DNA of 64,000 nt, from positions 62,001 through 126,000 of the forward strand of contig JAECQR010000003.1 in assembly GCA_015999765.1 (NCBI GenBank), given 5' to 3'. The translations under genes and the position numbers were made by a program. The notes beneath the pieces are model-generated. The model made no database searches, was not told where the DNA came from, and saw nothing but the letters and a program-made list of their open reading frames with translations. Below, one piece after another: positions 59,038-64,000 of this stretch (position 1 is its first letter; every line of letters starts with the position of its first letter). The DNA is from Flavobacteriia bacterium. Its GTDB lineage: Bacteria > Bacteroidota > Bacteroidia > Flavobacteriales > Weeksellaceae.

Positions 59038-59742
59038 ATGAAAAATCTGTTTATTTTACTCCTTGCTTTTTCTGTCATTTCCTGTGGAGATATTTCTCCT
59101 AAAGGGAATATTGAAAGCAAAGATATTCCGCTCGGTGAATTTGTAAACCTTAATTTGAAAGGCAAATTTCGATTGTTTTACATCAAAAGCGACAGCAGTT
59201 TTGTGAACGTGGAAACTTACCCGAATATTTTAAATAATCTTAAAATCAACGTAAAAGATAAAACCTTAAATATCGAGGAAAAACGCGCTGTAAAAGGCAT
59301 TGATTTTTACAACGTGACCATTTACTCTAAGTATAATCTGGAGAAGGTTTCAATTGCGGACTCTGTAGAAATGAACATTTCAAGCGAAATTAAAACCGAC
59401 AACTTCCGGCTGAATTTAAAAAATAATGGTAAATTTATTGGGTCAGTTAATTCCCGCCGGGCAGAAGTTGAAATGACGGGGAAAAGCCGCGCGAACTTCC
59501 TGGGCAAAACAAAAGACGCGGTGATCAAGATTTCCGATACCGCAAGCATTATCGCTCCTTACTGGAACATCGAAAATTTGAATATTTCCTCACAAAATGG
59601 AATTTATGCTGAAGTAAATGTGAAGGATTCACTGAAAGGAACCATTAAAAATTCGTCAAAAATGGTTTACTATGATGATCCTATCCGCGCGTTTAAGAGT
59701 GATAAAACGGCTAATGTTCAGAACAGGAAAATGGAGCAATAA
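59038..59742 (+). CDS. GIN-domain (DUF2807) lipoprotein
   Basis: 234 residues. The signal ends in the lipobox FSVISC, with Cys16 the lipidation site. The mature part is a right-handed beta-solenoid-like GIN domain (FVNLNLKGKFRLFY, KVSIADSVEMNIS, NNGKFIGSVNSRRAEV, SIIAPYWNIENLNIS), typical of the Bacteroidetes head-GIN family. Function unknown. The gap to the glycosyltransferase is 6 nt, so they are co-transcribed. Confidence 0.85.
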   Translation: MKNLFILLLAFSVISCGDISPKGNIESKDIPLGEFVNLNLKGKFRLFYIKSDSSFVNVETYPNILNNLKINVKDKTLNIEEKRAVKGIDFYNVTIYSKYNLEKVSIADSVEMNISSEIKTDNFRLNLKNNGKFIGSVNSRRAEVEMTGKSRANFLGKTKDAVIKISDTASIIAPYWNIENLNISSQNGIYAEVNVKDSLKGTIKNSSKMVYYDDPIRAFKSDKTANVQNRKMEQ

Positions 59743-59778
59743 AATTCAATAATATCAACGTTATCAAATAAAATAAGC

Positions 59779-61497
59779 ATGACTACTTTAGAAAAAGCAA
59801 AACTCTGGCTTACAGATACTTTCGACAAAGAAACACAAAATACCATCCAAAACTGGATCGATACCAATTCTGATGATCTCGAGGATTCATTTTACCGTGA
59901 ACTGGAGTTCGGAACCGGCGGAATGCGCGGAATTATGGGCGTGGGAACAAACCGACTTAATAAATATACTCTTGGACAGGCAACTCAGGGTTTGGCAAAT
60001 TACTTACACACGCAGTTTCCAGGTGAAGAGATAAAAGTGGCGATCGCTTACGATGTACGAAATAATTCCAAGGAATTTGGTAAAATGTGTGCAGATGTGC
60101 TTACCGCTAATGGAATTAAGGTTTTGCTATTCAAAGAACATCGTCCGACTCCCGAGCTTTCTTTCACCGTTCGCGACAAAAAATGTAACGCGGGAATTGT
60201 TCTTACTGCATCTCACAACCCGCCTGAATATAATGGCTACAAAGTATATTGGAACGATGGAGCACAGATTGTTCCACCTCATGACGATTTAATTATTAAA
60301 GAAGTTTATTCCGTAAAATTTGATGAAATTAAATTCAGTGGTAATGATGACTTGATCGAGTGGATCGGTGAGGAACAGGACGATGTCTATATCGATGCCT
60401 GCATGGAAAATTCGCTTTATCAGAAAGATAAAATCGGCTACGATAACTTAAATATTGTGTTTACTTCGATTCACGGAACAACGTACAAAACAGTTCCTCA
60501 GGCTTTGAAAAAAGCCGGTTTTACGAAAGTTGACCTTGTGCGCGAGCAAATGATTCCAAGCGGAAATTTCCCAACGGTAGAATCTCCAAACCCAGAAGAA
60601 CCTGCAGCACTTGAAATGGCGATAGATTTAGCCCGGATTACCAATGGCGATATCGTAATCGGTACTGATCCGGATGGGGACAGATTAGGTATCGCCGTGA
60701 GAAATTTAGATGGCGAAATTCAGCTGCTGAACGGTAATCAGTGCAACACGATTCTAACTTATTACATCCTGGAGCAGTGGAAAAAAGCCGGAAAAATTAC
60801 CGGTAAAGAATTCATAGGATCCACGATTGTAACTTCTGATATTTTTATTGCTATTGCTGAAAAATTCGGTATAGAATGTAAAATTGGCTTAACTGGCTTC
60901 AAATGGATCGGTAAGATGATCCGTGAAGCTGAAGGTGAGCAGAAATTTGTGTGTGGTGGTGAAGAAAGTTTCGGTTTCATGACCGGAGATTTCGTGCGCG
61001 ACAAGGATTCATGTGGATCAATTCTTCTGGCGTGCGAACTTGCAGCCTGGTGCAAAGCGAATGGAAAAACGGTATACCAGTATATGATCGAGATTTATGA
61101 AGAAATTGGCATGTACTACGAAGGTTTGATCAATGTTGTAAGAAAGGGAAGAAGCGGTGCCGAAGAAATCAAGCAGATGATGACAAATTTCCGTGAAAAT
61201 CCGCCTGCAGAAATCGCAGGATCTAAAGTGGTGGAAGTACGGGATTATCAGGAACAGACTTCGCTGAACATTACCGAAAGCAAAAAGGCTGTTATGGATG
61301 GAATTCCCAAATCTAACGTATTGATTTATTACACAGAAGACGGAACCAAAGTATGCGTAAGACCTTCCGGAACAGAACCGAAAATTAAATTCTATGTTTC
61401 GGTGAAGGATTCAATCGCTTCTGAGCAGGATTTCCGTGAAAAACTTGTTGTTTTGGATCAGAAAATTAATCAGGTAAAAACAGATTTAAAGCTTTAA
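59779..61497 (+). CDS. Phosphoglucomutase/phosphomannomutase
   Basis: 572 residues, four-domain alpha-D-phosphohexomutase. The phosphoserine loop is LTASHNPPEYNGYK (Ser145), the metal loop DPDGDRLG (near 300), the sugar loop GGEESFGF and the phosphate-binding CVRPSGTEPKIKFY close to the end. It interconverts sugar 1- and 6-phosphates in cytoplasm. The length is that of PGM-like proteins (YbbT/Pgm type). It is part of the long plus-strand run. Confidence 0.95.
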   Translation: MTTLEKAKLWLTDTFDKETQNTIQNWIDTNSDDLEDSFYRELEFGTGGMRGIMGVGTNRLNKYTLGQATQGLANYLHTQFPGEEIKVAIAYDVRNNSKEFGKMCADVLTANGIKVLLFKEHRPTPELSFTVRDKKCNAGIVLTASHNPPEYNGYKVYWNDGAQIVPPHDDLIIKEVYSVKFDEIKFSGNDDLIEWIGEEQDDVYIDACMENSLYQKDKIGYDNLNIVFTSIHGTTYKTVPQALKKAGFTKVDLVREQMIPSGNFPTVESPNPEEPAALEMAIDLARITNGDIVIGTDPDGDRLGIAVRNLDGEIQLLNGNQCNTILTYYILEQWKKAGKITGKEFIGSTIVTSDIFIAIAEKFGIECKIGLTGFKWIGKMIREAEGEQKFVCGGEESFGFMTGDFVRDKDSCGSILLACELAAWCKANGKTVYQYMIEIYEEIGMYYEGLINVVRKGRSGAEEIKQMMTNFRENPPAEIAGSKVVEVRDYQEQTSLNITESKKAVMDGIPKSNVLIYYTEDGTKVCVRPSGTEPKIKFYVSVKDSIASEQDFREKLVVLDQKINQVKTDLKL

Positions 61498-61532
61498 AAC
61501 TCAAAAATTAAATTACCTAATCGAGCAATCAT

Positions 61533-62786
61533 ATGAAAGTATCAAAACTCGCCCAAAATCTTATCGGTTCAGAAATTATTAAAATTGGTAATCAGGTAAA
61601 TGATCTGAAAGCACAGGGCGCCGGGATCGCCAATCTTACGATCGGTGATTTGGATGCCAATATTTACCCCATTCCTGCAAGGCTGAAAGAAGAAATTCAG
61701 AAAGCTTACCAAAATAACTTGACCAATTATCCGCCGGCAAACGGACTTTTATCTTTAAGAAAAGCTGTTTCCGAAGATTTAAAGAATCGCTGGAATCTTG
61801 AATATTCCGCAGATGAGATCTTAGTGGCAGGCGGTTCCAGGCCGTTGATTTATGCGACTTTCAAAACGATTGTTGATGAAGGCGATAAAGTCGTGTACCC
61901 AATTCCTTCGTGGAACAACAACCATTACGCCTATTTAACCCACGCTGAGAAGATTGAAGTAGAAACATCCCAATCTAATAATTTTTTGCCGACTGCAGAA
62001 GAATTGAAACCTCATTTGGAAGGTGCGGTTTTACTGGCGTTATGTTCGCCTCTGAATCCGACCGGAACAATGTTTACTAAAGATCAGCTCACCGAAATTT
62101 GTGAACTCGTTCTGGAAGAGAATAAAAAACGCGGAGAGAACGAAAAACCGCTTTATCTGATGTATGATCAGATTTATGCCATGCTTACGTTTGATGAAGA
62201 GCATTTCAATCCTGTTTCTCTTTTCCCGGAAATGAAGAAATACACCGTTTTTATCGACGGGACTTCGAAATGTTTTGCTGCAACGGGCGTCAGAGTAGGT
62301 TGGAGTTTTGGTCCTTCGGAAATTATCGATAAAATGAAAGCATTATTGGGACACATCGGTGCATGGGCGCCAAAGCCTGAGCAGCAGGCGGTTTCGGTCT
62401 TTTTGGGCGAACCTGAAAATGTAGATATTTTTGTAAATGATTTCAAAGGTAAAATCGTTGAAAGTTTAAAAATTCTGCATACCGGAATTCAGGAAATGAA
62501 ATCCCGCGGATTGCAGGTCGACAGTATTAAACCAATGGGTGCACTGTATTTGACCATTGAGCTTGATTATTTAGGCAAAACAAAACCTGACGGTTCACAG
62601 ATTACGGATTCGTCTGACCTTGTATTTTATTTGATCAACGAAGCTGGTGTCGCGCTTGTGCCGTTTTCGGCGTTCGGAAATTCACGGAATATGCCGTGGT
62701 TTAGGGCATCAGCAGGTGGTTTGTCTTCGGACGAAATCAGAAATATGTTGCCAAGACTCGAAAATGCACTTTCAAAACTTTCTTAA
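61533..62786 (+). CDS. PLP-dependent aminotransferase (class I/II)
   Basis: 417 residues. The PLP lysine is Lys246 in [18 protein letters not shown]; upstream are the cofactor-binding [21 protein letters not shown] and YDQIYA. It resembles the fold-type I aspartate/alanine aminotransferase group. It is probably an aspartate or branched aminotransferase, but the substrate is not clear from sequence. It abuts kdsB with a 2-nt gap. Confidence 0.9.
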   Translation: MKVSKLAQNLIGSEIIKIGNQVNDLKAQGAGIANLTIGDLDANIYPIPARLKEEIQKAYQNNLTNYPPANGLLSLRKAVSEDLKNRWNLEYSADEILVAGGSRPLIYATFKTIVDEGDKVVYPIPSWNNNHYAYLTHAEKIEVETSQSNNFLPTAEELKPHLEGAVLLALCSPLNPTGTMFTKDQLTEICELVLEENKKRGENEKPLYLMYDQIYAMLTFDEEHFNPVSLFPEMKKYTVFIDGTSKCFAATGVRVGWSFGPSEIIDKMKALLGHIGAWAPKPEQQAVSVFLGEPENVDIFVNDFKGKIVESLKILHTGIQEMKSRGLQVDSIKPMGALYLTIELDYLGKTKPDGSQITDSSDLVFYLINEAGVALVPFSAFGNSRNMPWFRASAGGLSSDEIRNMLPRLENALSKLS

Positions 62787-62788
62787 GC

Positions 62789-63529
62789 ATGAAAATTATC
62801 GCTGTGATCCCCGCACGCTATGAAGCCAGCCGTTTTCCCGGAAAGCTGATGCAGATTTTGGGCGGTAAAACGGTAATTGCCACAACTTACCAAAATGTTG
62901 TAGCTACGGGTTTGTTCGATGAAGTATTTGTTGCCACGGATTCCGAAATCATTTTTGATGAAATCATCAAAAAAGGAGGAAACGCAGTGATGACAGGTCA
63001 GCATGAAACGGGAAGTGACCGAATTGCAGAAGCAGTTCAGAACATTGATTGCGATATAGTGGTGAATGTTCAGGGAGATGAACCTTTTCTGAAAACCGAA
63101 CCGTTAAAACAGTTAATTTCCGTTTTTGAGGATGATTCTGAAGAAAAAATTTCATTGGCATCACTAAAAATTAAATTAAAAAATACGGAGGAAATAGAAA
63201 ATCCTAATCATGTAAAAGTGATTACCGATAATCATGGTTTTGCGCTCTATTTCAGCAGGTCTGTAATTCCTTATCCCCGCGAAATTCATCCGGAGGTAGA
63301 ATATTTCAAGCATATTGGCGTTTATGCTTTCAGGAAAAAGGCACTGCTTACTTTCGCCCAACTTCCGATGAAACCACTTGAAATTTCAGAGAAAATTGAA
63401 TGTATACGCTATTTGGAATACGGGATGAAAATTAAAATGATCGAAACAGATTTCGTAGGAGTAGGCATTGATGTTCCGGAAGACCTGGAGCAAGCACGGG
63501 CAATTTTAGGAGCGCGCGAGAGTTCTTAA
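62789..63529 (+). CDS. kdsB: 3-deoxy-manno-octulosonate cytidylyltransferase
   Basis: 246 residues. The start [16 protein letters not shown] (CTP loop) and the [24 protein letters not shown] motifs are those of KdsB, which makes CMP-Kdo for the lipopolysaccharide inner core. [17 protein letters not shown] follows as in family members. It is transcribed with the preceding aminotransferase. Confidence 0.96.
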   Translation: MKIIAVIPARYEASRFPGKLMQILGGKTVIATTYQNVVATGLFDEVFVATDSEIIFDEIIKKGGNAVMTGQHETGSDRIAEAVQNIDCDIVVNVQGDEPFLKTEPLKQLISVFEDDSEEKISLASLKIKLKNTEEIENPNHVKVITDNHGFALYFSRSVIPYPREIHPEVEYFKHIGVYAFRKKALLTFAQLPMKPLEISEKIECIRYLEYGMKIKMIETDFVGVGIDVPEDLEQARAILGARESS

Positions 63530-63569
63530 ATTCAAAAAGTATATATTTGACAAATAAACAGACCGATTA

Positions 63570-64000
63570 ATGAGAAAGATATTGCTAGTATTCATAATGT
63601 TGATGAGCGGAATCGTTTCCGCACAAACCGCAAAGGAAATTATAGAAAAAAATATAGAACTCTCAGGAGGTTTAACCAACTGGAAACTTTTAAATTCAAT
63701 CATCATTCAGGGAAGGCTTACATTAGGGATCAACGATCATTATCCTATTAAAATCTTCCAGGAAAGGCCCAATCTTACAAAAACCGTAATTACAATCAAT
63801 AAAAAGGAGACCGCAATTGAAGGTTACGACGGTAAAAAAGGATATGCCATGAATTATGCAACCAATAAGCTGCAGGAATATCCGAACTATATTGCTGAAA
63901 GTTTCGATACCGATTTTATTGATTGGGAAAACAAAGGATTTGAAGCAAACTATCTGGGCAAGGAAAAAGTAGGAGAAACATACTGTCATAAAGTTGAACT
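63570..64000 (+). CDS. Exported lipoprotein-sorting-like protein (3' end outside window)
   Basis: The first 143 codons of a gene that runs off the right edge. A signal peptide (ILLVFIMLMSGIVSAQ) is followed by a LolA-like beta domain: IIEKNIELSGGLTNWKLLNS, KIFQERPNLTKTVITIN, YDGKKGYAMNYATNK. It fits outer membrane lipoprotein-sorting proteins (LolA/LolB fold) as commonly annotated in this phylum, but half the protein is missing, so a carrier function is only suggested. It follows kdsB by 40 nt. Confidence 0.7.
   Translation, partial: MRKILLVFIMLMSGIVSAQTAKEIIEKNIELSGGLTNWKLLNSIIIQGRLTLGINDHYPIKIFQERPNLTKTVITINKKETAIEGYDGKKGYAMNYATNKLQEYPNYIAESFDTDFIDWENKGFEANYLGKEKVGETYCHKVE

Noticed and set aside
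1-64000. CRISPR arrays, insertion sequences, prophage or integrated element
   Set aside because: I saw no direct repeat array, transposase, integrase or phage structural gene, and gene content is of core type throughout.

Overview
The window looks like a chromosomal segment of a low-GC member of the Flavobacteriia, most likely the Weeksellaceae (Chryseobacterium/Kaistella neighbourhood). The evidence is indirect: Bacteroidetes-type promoters (TTTG about 19 nt upstream of TAnnTTTG) in front of many genes, A-rich start regions without Shine-Dalgarno sequences, a type IX secretion tail, and families typical of the phylum (DUF5686, DUF4199, GIN domain, BT_3928-like DoxX, DUF1599, UPF0173, DPP IV peptidase with POT transporters). 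No phage, insertion sequence, CRISPR array or rRNA operon was found, so most of the window is ordinary core genome.

Layout. 1-12.6 kb: small enzymes (GNAT, free Met-sulfoxide reductase-like GAF protein, metallo-beta-lactamase-fold hydrolase), tRNA-Leu(CAA), a YceI / outer-membrane barrel / YceI-like trio, a TIGR02117 protein, QueG, rhodanese, a small outer-membrane barrel, an atypical glucokinase, another YceI and an alpha/beta hydrolase. 12.6-17 kb: UbiB-like kinase and an MlaE-MlaF-MlaD lipid transporter on the minus strand. 17-25.3 kb: L-serine ammonia-lyase, alanine dehydrogenase, prephenate dehydrogenase, TsaE, isoaspartyl peptidase, DNA primase and ClpP. 25.3-32.4 kb: TpiA, oligopeptidase B, TerB-like, DoxX-like and DUF1599 genes, FolP, then a GC-rich hairpin element. 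32.4-45.5 kb: a DUF5686 outer-membrane protein, RecG, thioredoxin, three POT peptide transporters and dipeptidyl peptidase IV. 45.5-53.3 kb: an unusual AAA+ protein with an IF2-N-like head, an XRE regulator, a TerC membrane protein, an M14 carboxypeptidase, DUF4920 and an amino-acid permease. 53.3-64 kb: a T9SS leucine-rich-repeat protein, MenB-MenA-UPF0173, the SRP RNA on the minus strand, then a long plus-strand run (DUF4199, glycosyltransferase, GIN lipoprotein, phosphosugar mutase, aminotransferase, KdsB, a lipoprotein-sorting-like protein cut by the window end).

How the genes fit together. Protein and peptide use is a theme: DPP IV shares a transcription unit with one POT transporter and two further POT genes follow, joined by oligopeptidase B, isoaspartyl peptidase, an M14 carboxypeptidase and an amino-acid permease, with serine and alanine deamination to feed carbon metabolism. 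Envelope upkeep is the second theme (Mla transporter, KdsB, outer-membrane barrels, YceI proteins). Menaquinone synthesis is represented by MenB and MenA.

The most interesting leads are: (i) a shared palindrome TTAC-N4-GTAA in front of the XRE gene (twice) and the TerC gene, with a near match before the M14 gene, suggesting a local regulon; (ii) the neighbouring AAA+ protein with altered Walker A and B motifs; (iii) an unannotated 26-codon, highly basic ORF with a good promoter at 7.7 kb; (iv) a GC-rich element with a perfect 19-bp hairpin at 32.3 kb; (v) a glucokinase lacking the GGT phosphate motif. None is proven by sequence alone.
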